A stretch of DNA of 64,000 nucleotides from Marinitoga piezophila KA3 (GTDB taxonomy: Bacteria > Thermotogota > Thermotogae > Petrotogales > Petrotogaceae): positions 1,550,001 to 1,614,000 of the forward strand of contig NC_016751.1 of assembly GCF_000255135.1 (NCBI RefSeq), given 5' to 3'. The notes beneath the pieces are model-generated. The model worked only from the letters and a program-made list of their open reading frames with translations, searched no databases and was not told where the DNA came from. Positions 9,862-19,289 of the stretch are shown here, piece after piece. How positions within the stretch are numbered: the first letter of the stretch is position 1; every line of letters starts with the position of its first letter. Position numbers and translations under genes: made by a program.

Positions 9862-10704
9862 ATGAAAGTAATAAATTCTATTAATGAAATGAAGGATATT
9901 AGAAATTCGCTTATTATGGAAGGCAAAACTATAGGTTTTGTTCCAACAATGGGGTATCTTCATAAAGGACATTTATCTCTTGTAAAACAGGCGAGAGAAG
10001 ATAATGATATTGTTGTTGTGAGTATTTTTGTAAATCCAACGCAATTTGGTCCAAATGAAGATTTTGATAGATATCCAAGAGATTTAAATAGGGATATGGA
10101 GTTATTAAAAGAATTTAACGTTGATTATATTTTCCATCCTGATGTAATGGAAATGTATCCAGACGGATATTCTACATATGTTGAAGAAACAAAACTTACA
10201 AATGTATTATGTGGAAAGTCACGTCCTGGGCATTTTAAAGGAGTAACAACAATAGTTTCAAAACTTTTTAATATCGTTAGACCAACAAGAGCTTATTTTG
10301 GTCAAAAAGATGCACAACAATTTAGAGTATTAAGAAAAATGGTTGATGATTTAAATATGGATGTAAAAATGGTTGAAATGCCTATTATTCGTGAAGAAGA
10401 TGGATTGGCTATGAGTTCAAGAAATATTTATTTAAAAGGCGAAGAAAGAGTTCAGGCATTAGCATTGTATAAATCATTATTAAAAGCAAAAGAATTATTT
10501 GAAAATGGTGAAAGAGATGCTACAAAGATTAAAGAAGAAATGAAAAAGGTTTTTGATGAAAATCCGCTTGTAAAAGTTGATTATATTGAAATTGTTGATG
10601 AATATAATCTTGAACCAGTTGAGAAAATTGAAAAAAGAGTTCTCGTAGCTGTTGCTGCATTTGTTGGTAAAGCGCGTTTAATTGATAATATAATATTAGG
10701 ATAG
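9862..10704 (+). CDS. panC: Pantothenate synthetase
   Basis: The enzyme joins pantoate and beta-alanine with ATP to make pantothenate, the precursor of coenzyme A. The nucleotide-binding signature [16 protein letters not shown] holds the two adenylate-binding His. [20 protein letters not shown] and the KMS-like MSSRNIYL are also present, and 280 residues is the normal length. I chose the ATG at 9862, which has GAGGGGG eight bases upstream; the reading frame is also open from a TTG at 9841 without a ribosome site. The gene has its own promoter. Its downstream neighbour, a chemoreceptor-like gene, starts 11 bases after the stop and is probably co-transcribed, with no obvious functional link. 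Confidence 0.95.
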   Translation: MKVINSINEMKDIRNSLIMEGKTIGFVPTMGYLHKGHLSLVKQAREDNDIVVVSIFVNPTQFGPNEDFDRYPRDLNRDMELLKEFNVDYIFHPDVMEMYPDGYSTYVEETKLTNVLCGKSRPGHFKGVTTIVSKLFNIVRPTRAYFGQKDAQQFRVLRKMVDDLNMDVKMVEMPIIREEDGLAMSSRNIYLKGEERVQALALYKSLLKAKELFENGERDATKIKEEMKKVFDENPLVKVDYIEIVDEYNLEPVEKIEKRVLVAVAAFVGKARLIDNIILG

Positions 10705-10715
10705 GGGTGGCGAAA

Positions 10716-12602
10716 GTGTCTCGCATATCAATGAAGGTTTTATTAAATACTTTTTCAATGATAATTATAATAATTGCTGTATTTGCTACAATATTTTATT
10801 TAAAATATGATCTTGAATCAAAAGTATATACTCCGCTTTCAGAAAGCATTATGAACGAAATCTCCCAGACAGGAGATTTTATATCCATGTATTTTGAAAA
10901 TGAAATGCTAAAACTCAAAACTGCGTCTTCACAAATAACTATAAGTTCTACCAATACTATTGAAACATTAAAAGGTTTAAAAGATACTCTTAAAGAGTTT
11001 CCGGAATTTGAAGAATTTTTTGTGGCAAATAGCGAAGGAGAAAGTATTTCAAGTTCAAATATCTTTACTAATATTTCAAGATATAGATATTTCAGAGATA
11101 TATTTAATACAGATAAAAAAAATTCTTTAAGTGATTTATATATTTCAAAAATTTCCGGTAATGTTGCAATTATCCTTGCAACTTCTGTAGAAAAGAATGG
11201 TAAAAAATATCTTTTTGGTGGTGCTTTAAATTTAAAGGATTTATTTTCAAAAATTCAAAAATATAAATTCAAGGATTATGGAGAGATATTTTTTATAGAT
11301 AAATTGGGAAATTATTTTAGTATAAAAAATGAAGGAGATATTGACTCTGGAACATTTGCGAAAAATTTTAGAGATAATATTATAAGGGATTTAAAAAATG
11401 AAGAAGGTTATATGGAAGTAAAAAAGAACAAGGAAAATTATTATTTGTTTCTAAGTAAGATTTCGTTTCTTGATTGGAATATAGGATATTATGTAAAAAA
11501 AGATATGATTTCCCCAAAATTTACAAAATATTATATATATGGAGGAATATTTACTCTACTGTTGATATTGTTTGAAATTTTAGCTAATCATATAGTATTG
11601 AAAAAACGTTTTAATAAATCAATAGATGTATTAAAATCAGAATTAAAGAAATTAAATGAGTTAAATTTCAATTCAACAAATATTACAGTTAAGGAACCTA
11701 TGTTTATAGACTTTACAGATAATTTGCAACTTACCATAGTAAATTTGAAAGAAAATTTTGAATCATTTTCTCGTAAAGTAAATGCATTAGAAAAATTTCT
11801 TGCACAAAATAGATTATTAATAAATGAAGAATTAAAGAGAATAGGTGAAGAAGAGGAAACAGTAGAAAAGCTTTCAAAAACCTTTGAAGCAATATCAAAA
11901 TCCATTTCCGATTCACAAAAGATTTCTGAAAGCTATAAATCCAAATTAAATAATTATGATGATGAATTAGAAGAATTACGCCATATATTACTGAAATCAA
12001 AATCGAAGATATCATATTTTTCTGATTTATCCAAAAAACTTATAGATATATCTGAAAAGGTTAGTGATTTGTCGTATAGAACAGAGATTTTGTCTTTGAA
12101 TGCAGCATTAGAAGCATCAAAAGAAAAATCTTCATTAACCTTTGCTGTTATTGCAGCAGATATGCGAGATATGTCATATACATTGAAAGAGTTTAATAAT
12201 AAAACCGTTTCTCATGTAAATCATATTAATGAGAATCTCAGCGACTATAAAGAAAACCTTAATGAGTTATTTGATAATATTGATAATAATATTTCTGAAT
12301 TAAGAAAAATATCCGGTAATTTCGAAGAAATAGAAACTTCAATAAAAGAACATAATCTTTCTGCTGCCCAAATTAAAAACGTTTTAAATCTTTTAAAAGT
12401 AGTAATAGGAAAGAATAAGAATATTATGAACGATATTGTATCGAATTTTGAAATGATAGAAAGAAACTTTAAAGAGTTGAAAAAGGCATTTGTAACCAAA
12501 AAAGCTACAAAGAATCTTGAGGAGATTTTTCAAAAATTAGAAGAAATAGAAAAAAAGGAAAATATTGGAAGTGAAAGTAATGATGAAAACCAATCCGTTT
12601 AA
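10716..12602 (+). CDS. Divergent methyl-accepting chemotaxis-like receptor
   Basis: The membrane topology is that of a chemoreceptor. There is one membrane segment near residues 8-30, an extracytoplasmic sensor of about 230 residues (Cache-like by size and pattern), a second segment near 270-290 and a long cytoplasmic coiled coil. The signalling tip is recognisable but degraded: SYRTEILSLNAALEASKEKS aligns with the canonical [18 protein letters not shown] core, and the following FAVIAADMRDMSYTLKEF replaces FAVVADEVRKLA. A canonical HAMP domain is not obvious. GTG at 10716 is preferred because GGGGTGG sits five bases upstream; GTG at 10707 and ATG at 10731 are alternatives. A CheW-like gene overlaps its 3' end. 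Confidence 0.8.
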   Translation: MSRISMKVLLNTFSMIIIIIAVFATIFYLKYDLESKVYTPLSESIMNEISQTGDFISMYFENEMLKLKTASSQITISSTNTIETLKGLKDTLKEFPEFEEFFVANSEGESISSSNIFTNISRYRYFRDIFNTDKKNSLSDLYISKISGNVAIILATSVEKNGKKYLFGGALNLKDLFSKIQKYKFKDYGEIFFIDKLGNYFSIKNEGDIDSGTFAKNFRDNIIRDLKNEEGYMEVKKNKENYYLFLSKISFLDWNIGYYVKKDMISPKFTKYYIYGGIFTLLLILFEILANHIVLKKRFNKSIDVLKSELKKLNELNFNSTNITVKEPMFIDFTDNLQLTIVNLKENFESFSRKVNALEKFLAQNRLLINEELKRIGEEEETVEKLSKTFEAISKSISDSQKISESYKSKLNNYDDELEELRHILLKSKSKISYFSDLSKKLIDISEKVSDLSYRTEILSLNAALEASKEKSSLTFAVIAADMRDMSYTLKEFNNKTVSHVNHINENLSDYKENLNELFDNIDNNISELRKISGNFEEIETSIKEHNLSAAQIKNVLNLLKVVIGKNKNIMNDIVSNFEMIERNFKELKKAFVTKKATKNLEEIFQKLEEIEKKENIGSESNDENQSV

Positions 12603-13044
12603 AGATTTAAAAAAGAAAATTCTGTTAAAAGATAAAATGGATAGCTTTATTATATTTAAGATTAAAGATATGCAATATGCATTAAAAACAGATTATGTTA
12701 AATATATACTTCCATATTTAGAAGTAAAAAATGTAGAAAATATGCCAGAATATATTAAGGGAACTATTATTTATGAAGATATTCCAATTACGTTAATAGA
12801 TATGAGCATACTTCTCAATCAGCAATCTCAGGAGTATACAGATAAAACTTTTAATATTGTATTTTCTATAGAAGATAAAATGTATTCTATATTTACTAAT
12901 AATATAATAGATGTAATAACTATAGATAAAAATATATTAAAGGATGCCGGGGAAGAGTTTAAAGAGTATTTTTTTGTGGATAAAATTTTTTCATATAATA
13001 TGGAAACATTTATGGTGATAAATCCTGAAAAGCTAATAAGTTAG
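12580..13044 (+). CDS. CheW-like coupling protein
   Basis: This protein of about 154 residues has a CheW-type beta-barrel pattern: SFIIFKIKDMQYALKTDYV, then EYIKGTIIYEDIPITLIDM, the usual 'I-N-x-R-G-x-v-i-P-v-x-D' region in divergent form. CheW links chemoreceptors to the kinase CheA. It starts inside the last 23 bases of the divergent receptor gene, so the two products are probably made together and may be dedicated partners. The start is uncertain between the ATGs at 12580 and 12583 and weaker codons upstream. Similarity to CheW is weak and was judged from pattern and context. Confidence 0.6.
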   Translation: MMKTNPFKDLKKKILLKDKMDSFIIFKIKDMQYALKTDYVKYILPYLEVKNVENMPEYIKGTIIYEDIPITLIDMSILLNQQSQEYTDKTFNIVFSIEDKMYSIFTNNIIDVITIDKNILKDAGEEFKEYFFVDKIFSYNMETFMVINPEKLIS

Positions 13045-13052
13045 ATATTAAT

Positions 13053-13090
13053 AAAAAACTCGGGCTTAAGATAGCTCGAGTTTTTTATTT
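13053..13090 (+). terminator. Terminator after the CheW-like gene
   Basis: AAAAAACTCGGGCT (13053-13066) pairs with AGCTCGAGTTTTTT (13073-13086) across a short loop, and a T-run follows. Confidence 0.85.
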
Positions 13091-13149
13091 TTTCAATTAA
13101 GTTAATCTTTTATTCGTGTTATTGATAACGTAAACTTATGGCAAAAATA

Positions 13150-13158
13150 TGATATAAT
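13150..13158 (+). promoter_or_regulatory. Extended -10 promoter of the tungsten/molybdopterin operon
   Basis: TGATATAAT at 13150-13158 is an extended -10 element. No good -35 lies 16-18 bp upstream; the nearest TTGATA (13122-13127) is too far. A GGGGGG ribosome site follows before the ATG at 13181. Confidence 0.55.
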
Positions 13159-13180
13159 TTGTAAAGAAAGGGGGGCGTAT

Positions 13181-13624
13181 ATGAAAAGTGTGATAATATC
13201 ATTAAACGTTTCATCGCAAAAAGGAGTTCCAAAAGAAGAAGTTAAAGAGTGTGAATTAATAGAGAACTGGGGGATTAAAGGTGATGCACATGCAGGAAAA
13301 TGGCATAGGCAGGTTTCAATGTTATCAACAGTTAGTATTGAAAAAGTTGATCCTGAAATAAGAAAAAAATTAAAATATGGAGATTTTGCTGCAAATATTG
13401 TTGTCAAAGACCTTGAAATATTTAAATTTCCTGTTGGAACACAGGTTAAAATTAATGATGCATTGCTTGAAATAACGCAAATAGGAAAAGAATGCCATGA
13501 AGATAATCTTGTTTTGAAATTAACGGGAAAATGTATAACACCTGAAGAAGGAATATTTCTTAAAGTAATAAAAGGGGGAAAAGTAAAAATAGGAGATAAA
13601 GTAGAGTTTTTAATAAATAAATAA
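13181..13624 (+). CDS. MOSC-domain protein
   Basis: This small stand-alone MOSC domain (147 residues) belongs to the molybdenum-cofactor sulfurase C-terminal family, thought to bind or carry sulfur for molybdenum/tungsten cofactor. The visible family features are the N-terminal LNVSSQKGVPKEEV, the GIKGDAHAG loop near residue 32 and the cysteine segment QIGKECHEDN followed by GKCITPEEGIFLKVIKGG. It is the first gene of the cofactor and tungstate-transport operon, with a strong ribosome site and 21 bases to the next gene. Its exact role in cofactor handling is not known. Confidence 0.88.
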   Translation: MKSVIISLNVSSQKGVPKEEVKECELIENWGIKGDAHAGKWHRQVSMLSTVSIEKVDPEIRKKLKYGDFAANIVVKDLEIFKFPVGTQVKINDALLEITQIGKECHEDNLVLKLTGKCITPEEGIFLKVIKGGKVKIGDKVEFLINK

Positions 13625-13645
13625 AAAAGTAAAGGGGGATTATGG

Positions 13646-14566
13646 ATGAAAAAAGTGTTATTTTTATTCGTTATTCTTTTTACCGTATCTATTATGATGG
13701 CAGAAGAATTGGTAATTTTTCATGCAGGTTCTTTGACCAATGTATTAAATGCAGTTGCCAGAGAATTTGAAAAGGAAAATCCTGGAGTAAAGGTGAAGCT
13801 AATGGGATCAGGTAGTCTTGTTGTTGCAAGAAAAATTACAGAATTAGGTCAAAGAGCAGATCTGGCATTTGTGGCAGATTATACAATAATACCAAAATTC
13901 TTTTTTGATAAATATGCTGATTATAACGTTGTTTTCTCTTCAAACAGCATGATTATAGCGTATAACGATAAATCGAAATATAGTAAAGAAATAAATGAAA
14001 AAAACTGGTATGAAATACTATTTAAAAATGGAGTTAAATTTGGTCACTCCAATCCTGATCTTGATCCATGTGGTTATAGAACATTAATGACAATGCAATT
14101 AGCGGAAAAATATTACAATCTTCCAGGAATATACGATAAATTTCTTAAAACAAAAAATCGTATGGTGTTAAAAAAATCTATAGATTTAATAGCATATCTT
14201 GAAGCAAATGAAATGGATTATGCATTTTTATATAAATCAGAAGCATTTCAGCATAATTTAAAGTATATAGAATTGCCTGAAGAAATAGATCTTTCATCTT
14301 TGAAGTATGAAGAAAATTATAAAACAGCATTTGTAGAAGTGCCAGGAAAATCAGGAAAGAAGATAAAAATATATGGAAAACCTATTAATTATGGTTTTAC
14401 ATTATTAAAGAATGCACCACATAGAAATCTTGCAATTGAATTTGTTAAATTTATGTATTCTGAAAAGGGAAAGGAAATATTTAAAAATATGGGAATGGAA
14501 TTATTTGCAAATGTAGACAGACCTAAAAATCTTCCAGAAGAATTTAAGGAATTGTGGGGTTATTGA
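13646..14566 (+). CDS. wtpA: Tungstate/molybdate ABC transporter binding protein
   Basis: This secreted oxyanion-binding protein starts with a signal peptide (MKKVLFLFVILFTVSIMMA). The family pattern ELVIFHAGSLTNVLNAVAREF follows, then MGSGSLVVARKITELGQRAD, in which the Ser residues bind the oxyanion. Further on, HSNPDLDPCGYRTL near residue 135 is typical of the archaeal-type WtpA/ModA group that prefers tungstate. The length (306 residues) fits. AGGGGGAT precedes the start. It is followed by its ATPase and permease genes and lies in a cofactor operon, which supports tungstate or molybdate as the ligand; choosing tungstate is an inference from the family and from the maturase downstream. Confidence 0.88.
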   Translation: MKKVLFLFVILFTVSIMMAEELVIFHAGSLTNVLNAVAREFEKENPGVKVKLMGSGSLVVARKITELGQRADLAFVADYTIIPKFFFDKYADYNVVFSSNSMIIAYNDKSKYSKEINEKNWYEILFKNGVKFGHSNPDLDPCGYRTLMTMQLAEKYYNLPGIYDKFLKTKNRMVLKKSIDLIAYLEANEMDYAFLYKSEAFQHNLKYIELPEEIDLSSLKYEENYKTAFVEVPGKSGKKIKIYGKPINYGFTLLKNAPHRNLAIEFVKFMYSEKGKEIFKNMGMELFANVDRPKNLPEEFKELWGY

Positions 14567-14568
14567 GA

Positions 14569-15231
14569 TTGAAGATACAAATAGAAAATCTGGAAATAGC
14601 TATTGATGCATTTAAATTAACAGTAAAAGAGATGAATATAAAGTCAGGAGAATATGTATATATACTTGGTCCTACAGGATCAGGAAAAACTGTATTTCTT
14701 GAAATACTTGCAGGTTTTTTAAGTCCAGATGAAGGAAGGATATATTTTGAGGGAAAAAATGTAATAAATATTCCACCTGAAAAACGCAACATAGGGTTTA
14801 TGTATCAAAACTATCATCTTTTTCCTCATTTAAATGTAAGAAAAAATATAGAATTTGGAACAAGAATGAGAAATAATTACGATAAAGATTTTATAAATTA
14901 TCTCTGTGAAAAGCTGGGGATAATAAAATTACTCAATAGAAAAGTTCAAAAGCTTTCTGGAGGCGAAAAGCAGAGAGTAGCTTTAGCAAGAGCACTTGCT
15001 ATAAAACCTTCGTTATTATTGTTGGATGAACCTCTTTCAGCTGTAGATGCACACACAAAAAATGAAATTCTTAAATTATTGCATGAATTAAATCAGGAAT
15101 ATAATTTAACCACCATACATGTAACTCATGATGAAAAAGAAATTATAAATAATAGTCCTGTATATATTATAAAAGATGGAGAATTAAAGAAGAGGTGTTT
15201 AAATGTTCAAGCACATAATAATATTTATTAG
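14569..15231 (+). CDS. wtpC: Tungstate/molybdate ABC transporter ATP-binding protein
   Basis: The ATPase has Walker A GPTGSGKT, a Q-loop in FMYQNYHLF, signature LSGGEKQR and Walker B LLLLDEP. It lacks the extra C-terminal regulatory domain of larger ModC proteins (about 220 residues in all). There is no ATG at the front. I prefer TTG at 14569, just after the wtpA stop, with GTGGGG about nine bases upstream; TTG 14563 and GTG 14554 are also possible. It overlaps the permease gene by 29 bases, so translation is coupled. Confidence 0.85.
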   Translation: MKIQIENLEIAIDAFKLTVKEMNIKSGEYVYILGPTGSGKTVFLEILAGFLSPDEGRIYFEGKNVINIPPEKRNIGFMYQNYHLFPHLNVRKNIEFGTRMRNNYDKDFINYLCEKLGIIKLLNRKVQKLSGGEKQRVALARALAIKPSLLLLDEPLSAVDAHTKNEILKLLHELNQEYNLTTIHVTHDEKEIINNSPVYIIKDGELKKRCLNVQAHNNIY

Positions 15232-15979
15232 CATAATATTTGTTCTGGCAGTAACCCTTCCATTTATAGTTGTTTTTTTAAATGTTGATTTTAATTTATT
15301 AATTGAAATATCAAAAAGCCCGGAATTCTTAGATGCTGTTGAAACAACATTTCTTGCTGGATTTACTGCAACGTTTATAGCAATAATATTTGGAATTCCT
15401 TTTGCATATGCAATAACCAGATATAATTTTCCATTTAAATCAATTCTTGAAGCTATTGTAGATATACCACAAACAATTCCGCATACTGCAGCAGGTATTG
15501 CATTATTAATGACGCTTGGAAGAGCTTCAACTATTGGTAAAATTGCAGATAATTTTGGAATATCCTTTGTTCAAACATTCTGGGGTGTAGTTGCCGCTAT
15601 GGGATTTTTGAGTTTTAGTATATTTGTTAATTCTGTAAAAGAAGGTTTTAGAAAACTGGATATTAGATATGAAAAAGTGGCACGTTCCCTTGGAGCAACG
15701 CCATCAAAGGTATTTTTTCTTATTTCAATTCCAATGGTAAAACATGAAATTATAACTGGAGCATTATTAATGTGGGCAAGAGGTATATCTGAATTTGGTG
15801 CTGTAGCAATTCTGGCATATTATCCAATGACATTATCTGTTTTAACCTATGATAGATTTCAGGGATATGGATTAAAACAATCTCTTGCGCTTACAGCTTT
15901 AATTTTTATAATGTCAATGATTATATTTGTAGTAATAAGGGTTATACAAAATCTCTGGAAATATTCTGAAACGAGGTAA
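15203..15979 (+). CDS. wtpB: Tungstate/molybdate ABC transporter permease
   Basis: This inner-membrane permease of 258 residues has about six membrane segments. The conserved DIPQTIPHTAAGIALLM segment follows the second and third helices. The EAA loop KVARSLGATPSKVFFLISIP couples to the ATPase, and GISEFGAVAILAYYP is a typical ModB/WtpB signature. It starts inside the ATPase gene after GAGGTG. It completes a WtpABC importer that feeds the cofactor genes downstream. Confidence 0.9.
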   Translation: MFKHIIIFISIIFVLAVTLPFIVVFLNVDFNLLIEISKSPEFLDAVETTFLAGFTATFIAIIFGIPFAYAITRYNFPFKSILEAIVDIPQTIPHTAAGIALLMTLGRASTIGKIADNFGISFVQTFWGVVAAMGFLSFSIFVNSVKEGFRKLDIRYEKVARSLGATPSKVFFLISIPMVKHEIITGALLMWARGISEFGAVAILAYYPMTLSVLTYDRFQGYGLKQSLALTALIFIMSMIIFVVIRVIQNLWKYSETR

Positions 15980-15984
15980 TATTA

Positions 15985-16929
15985 ATGTATGTAGATAAAT
16001 TTAACAGAAAAATAAAATATGTAAGACTTTCAATAACCGATAGATGTAATTTTAGATGTATATATTGTATGGGAGAAAATACAGAATTTCTTCCAGAAAA
16101 TGCGTTATTGTCTTTAGAGGAAATAGAGAAGTTGGTAAAAACATTAAAAGATATGAAAATTGAAAAGATAAGAATTACCGGTGGTGAACCTACCATCAGG
16201 ACGGATATTATAGAAATTGCAAAGGTTATAAATAAATATTATTCTGGTTTTAGTATTACAACCAATGGAGCTATGCTTTCAAATATAGTTGAAGATTTGA
16301 AAAAATATGGATTGGATTCTGTAAATCTCAGTTTGGATTCATTAAATGAAAAAAACTTTTTAAAGATTACACGAAGAAATATGTTGAAAAATACATTAGA
16401 AGGATTATACAAAACTTTAGAAATAGGCGTTCCTGTAAAGTTAAATACAGTAGTGCAAAAGGAAAATTTTGATGAAATACATGATTTAATAGAATTTTCA
16501 GCAAAATTGAAAATACCTATAAGATTTATAGAACTTATGCCTATAGGAACCGAATATAATGAAGATGAGTTTGTAAAAGAAGATGAAGTAAAAGCAAAAA
16601 TACAGGAAAAGTATACTCTGGAAAAAATTCAAAAAAAATTTGGATATGGTCCATCAAATTACTATAGAATAAAAGAATTAAACTCATATGTTGGATTTAT
16701 TTCAGCAATAACACATAACTTCTGCTCTACATGTAATAAAATTAGAATTTCTTCAGATGGAAATATATATCCATGTTTAGCCTTTGATTATCATGTTCCA
16801 ATAAAGGATGTAATTAACGATGAAGAAAAATTAAAGGAAAGAATTGAATTTGCAATTTCTAAAAAACCAAAACAACATTTTTTAACAGAACTAAGAAAAA
16901 AGACACCTATGCATAAGATGGGGGGATAA
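15985..16929 (+). CDS. moaA: GTP 3',8-cyclase, first step of molybdopterin synthesis
   Basis: This radical SAM enzyme converts GTP to 3',8-cyclo-GTP. The N-terminal cluster motif is CNFRCIYC (near residues 24-31) and the SAM-binding ITGGEPTIR follows. The second, GTP-binding 4Fe-4S cluster is held by CSTCNKIRISSDGNIYPC near residues 249-266. The protein ends in Gly-Gly, the conserved double-Gly tail needed for activity. At 314 residues its length is normal. It starts five bases after wtpB with an ACGAGGT ribosome site and is followed directly by moaC, its partner in cyclic pyranopterin formation. Confidence 0.96.
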   Translation: MYVDKFNRKIKYVRLSITDRCNFRCIYCMGENTEFLPENALLSLEEIEKLVKTLKDMKIEKIRITGGEPTIRTDIIEIAKVINKYYSGFSITTNGAMLSNIVEDLKKYGLDSVNLSLDSLNEKNFLKITRRNMLKNTLEGLYKTLEIGVPVKLNTVVQKENFDEIHDLIEFSAKLKIPIRFIELMPIGTEYNEDEFVKEDEVKAKIQEKYTLEKIQKKFGYGPSNYYRIKELNSYVGFISAITHNFCSTCNKIRISSDGNIYPCLAFDYHVPIKDVINDEEKLKERIEFAISKKPKQHFLTELRKKTPMHKMGG

Positions 16930-16933
16930 TAAA

Positions 16934-17416
16934 TTGAATTTATCGCATATTGATGAAAATGGAAATGTACAAATGGTTGATGTAAGCCAGAAAAAAAGCA
17001 CTTTAAGAATAGCAAAAGCGCATGCGAAAATAACCATGAAAAAAGAGACGCTGGAAGCAATTATAAGCGGAAAGATAACTAAAGGTAATGTTTTAACAAC
17101 AGCAAAAGTAGCAGGGATTATGGGGGCTAAAAAAACTTCAGAATTAATTCCAATGTGCCATAATATATTTATTTCAAAGATAGACGTTGAATTTAAAATA
17201 GATAAAAAAAACAATTCAATAGAAATATTCTCTTTGGCAAAGACAGAATCACAAACGGGAATTGAAATGGAGGCATTAACAGCGGCTTCCATAAGTGCTT
17301 TGACAATATATGATATGTGTAAGGCAATGGATAAAGGAATGGAAATATCAGAAGTATATTTAATGGAAAAATCTGGTGGAAAAAGCGGTCATTATATAAG
17401 GGAGGAAAAGAGATGA
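16934..17416 (+). CDS. moaC: Cyclic pyranopterin monophosphate synthase
   Basis: The enzyme acts after MoaA to form cyclic pyranopterin monophosphate. Family motifs are visible: MVDVSQKKSTLRIAKAHAKI, KVAGIMGAKKTSELIPMCHN with the catalytic Lys/His region, TESQTGIEMEALTAAS and the terminal KSGGKSGHYIREE. I use the TTG start at 16934, eight bases after GGGGG that overlaps the end of moaA; no ATG lies nearby in frame. The stop overlaps the next start by four bases (ATGA). Confidence 0.95.
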   Translation: MNLSHIDENGNVQMVDVSQKKSTLRIAKAHAKITMKKETLEAIISGKITKGNVLTTAKVAGIMGAKKTSELIPMCHNIFISKIDVEFKIDKKNNSIEIFSLAKTESQTGIEMEALTAASISALTIYDMCKAMDKGMEISEVYLMEKSGGKSGHYIREEKR

Positions 17417-17901
17417 AGTATTTTATCCTGACATTAAGCGATAAAGGTTCTAAGGGAGAAAGAGAGGATTTAAGCGGAAAAGAAATAGAGAAATTAATGG
17501 ATAGCATAAATGCAGAAAAGGCAGGATATAAAATATTGCCAGATGAAAAGGAATTAATTGCAGAAGAATTAAGAAACCTGGTAAAAGAAGATATTGACCT
17601 TATTTTAACAACTGGAGGTACTGGATTAACAACAAGGGATGTAACCCCGGAAGCAACACTTGAAGTAATAGAAAGAAGGATATATGGAATGGAAATGGCA
17701 ATGATAATTGAGGCATTAAAACATACGCCTCATGGAATGCTTTCAAGGGCTGTAGTTGGAATAGCAAATAAAACATTAATTATAAATTTGCCGGGAAGTC
17801 CAAGGGCCGTAAGGGAAAACCTTGCAGTATTATTGCCAGCAATTCCACATGCTGTGGAAAAAATAAATGACTCACCGGTAGAATGTGGCAACGAGGAGTG
17901 A
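17413..17901 (+). CDS. MoaB/Mog-family molybdopterin adenylyltransferase
   Basis: A 162-residue protein of the MogA/MoaB fold, which activates molybdopterin by adenylation before metal insertion. Family motifs are the N-terminal ILTLSDKGSKGEREDLSG, the TTGGTGLTTRDVTPEA loop near residues 57-72 and LIINLPGSPRAVREN near 125. It is coupled to moaC through an ATGA overlap and leads directly into moeA, the metal insertase. MoaB and Mog cannot be separated by eye, so no symbol is given. Confidence 0.92.
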   Translation: MKYFILTLSDKGSKGEREDLSGKEIEKLMDSINAEKAGYKILPDEKELIAEELRNLVKEDIDLILTTGGTGLTTRDVTPEATLEVIERRIYGMEMAMIIEALKHTPHGMLSRAVVGIANKTLIINLPGSPRAVRENLAVLLPAIPHAVEKINDSPVECGNEE

Positions 17902-17905
17902 AAGG

Positions 17906-19135
17906 ATGAAAAAAAGATTTCAGAAATTTGTTCCAAGAACAGAAATATATGAAAATTTTATTGATAAACTTAATATAACAACATCTGTAATTGAAAAACA
18001 TGTATCAGAAAGTTTCGGATTTGCAGTTGCAGAGGATATATATGCACCGGAAAACATTCCAGGATTTGATAAGGCTACTATAGATGGTTATGCTGTAAAA
18101 GCTGCAGATACATTTGGAGCCTCCGATGGAAATCCAGCATTATTAAAAATAGTTGGAGAAGTATTTATGGGAAAAGAATATGACGGGAAACCTATTAATC
18201 CTGGAGAATGTGTAAAAATTCCAACAGGAGGAATGCTCCCAGAAGGTGCTGATGCATGTGTAATGATAGAAAATACCAGTCAAATAGGTAAACGTGTTGA
18301 AATATATAAATCTGTAGCACCAGGTGAAAATATAATAAAAAAAGATGAAGATGTAAAAAAAGACTCTATAGTCTTAAAAAAAGGTGAAAGAATAAACATT
18401 GGACATATTCATAATTTAATGAGTTTGGGAATCACAAAAGTAAAGGTTTATCAAAAACCTACAATATGTATTATTCCAACAGGAGATGAAGTGGTAGAAC
18501 CTGAAAAGGATAGGAAGTTAACACAAATAAGAGATGGTAATTCTTATGCATTAATGGCATGGCTAAAAAGTTATGGATATAATGTAAAAAGGCATCCGTT
18601 GGTGAAAGATAATCCTGATGAGTTTAAAAAAGGTGTAGAATGGGGATTGGAAAACGGTGATATAGTGATAATATCAGGTGGAAGTTCTTTAGGAGCAAGG
18701 GATTATGCGTTATCAACAATAGAACATTTTGGTGAAGTGTTATATAATGGCGTTCAGGTGAAGCCAGGTAAACCGGTAATATTTGGCAAAACAGAAAATA
18801 AGGTAATTCTCGGATTACCGGGAAATCCAACATCCTTTGTTGTGAGTTCATATTTATTTTTATTTCCAATAATAAGAAAGGTTGCCGGGAATATAGATTA
18901 TCTTCCAAAACCAGATTCTATTGTAAGAATTAGCACTAATGTTCCTGCAGCACAGGGAAGAGAAAGGTTTGTATTTGTGCGATTGGAATATACGGAAAAA
19001 GGTTTTATTGCACATCCTATTCTTGGAGAATCAGGATTGGCATCGCCGTTTAGAATGGCGGATGGTGTTGTGAGAATTCCTCTTGGGAAAGAAGGATTAT
19101 ATAAAGATGAAGAGTGTGAATTTTATAGATTTTAA
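17906..19135 (+). CDS. moeA: Molybdopterin molybdenumtransferase (metal insertase)
   Basis: MoeA inserts molybdate or tungstate into adenylated molybdopterin. The visible features are PGFDKATIDGYAVKA near residue 45, PTGGMLPEGADACVMIENT near 100, the domain III ISGGSSLGARDYA with the conserved Gly/Ser/Asp and VILGLPGNPTS. I use the ATG at 17906, which has GAGGAG seven bases upstream. The frame is open from a GTG at 17885 inside the previous gene. It is the last gene of the run begun by the MOSC gene; the maturase downstream is separated from it by a repeat element. Confidence 0.94.
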   Translation: MKKRFQKFVPRTEIYENFIDKLNITTSVIEKHVSESFGFAVAEDIYAPENIPGFDKATIDGYAVKAADTFGASDGNPALLKIVGEVFMGKEYDGKPINPGECVKIPTGGMLPEGADACVMIENTSQIGKRVEIYKSVAPGENIIKKDEDVKKDSIVLKKGERINIGHIHNLMSLGITKVKVYQKPTICIIPTGDEVVEPEKDRKLTQIRDGNSYALMAWLKSYGYNVKRHPLVKDNPDEFKKGVEWGLENGDIVIISGGSSLGARDYALSTIEHFGEVLYNGVQVKPGKPVIFGKTENKVILGLPGNPTSFVVSSYLFLFPIIRKVAGNIDYLPKPDSIVRISTNVPAAQGRERFVFVRLEYTEKGFIAHPILGESGLASPFRMADGVVRIPLGKEGLYKDEECEFYRF

Positions 19136-19289
19136 TGGAGTGAGAAAAACAAAAATAACTAATGAAGAAAATAGTACGAATAATGTTCGCCAAACCGTAG
19201 AAAAATCTTATCCTCAAAAATTCTCGTTCCCGCCGGCCGTTGCAGACTCACGTCCGTGTTCGTCCTTTTTGTTGTAGATTGAAAAAAAT

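Noticed and set aside
13122-13158. TTGATA as the -35 of the cofactor operon
   Set aside because: The spacing to TATAAT is 25 bp, too long; the extended -10 alone is reported.
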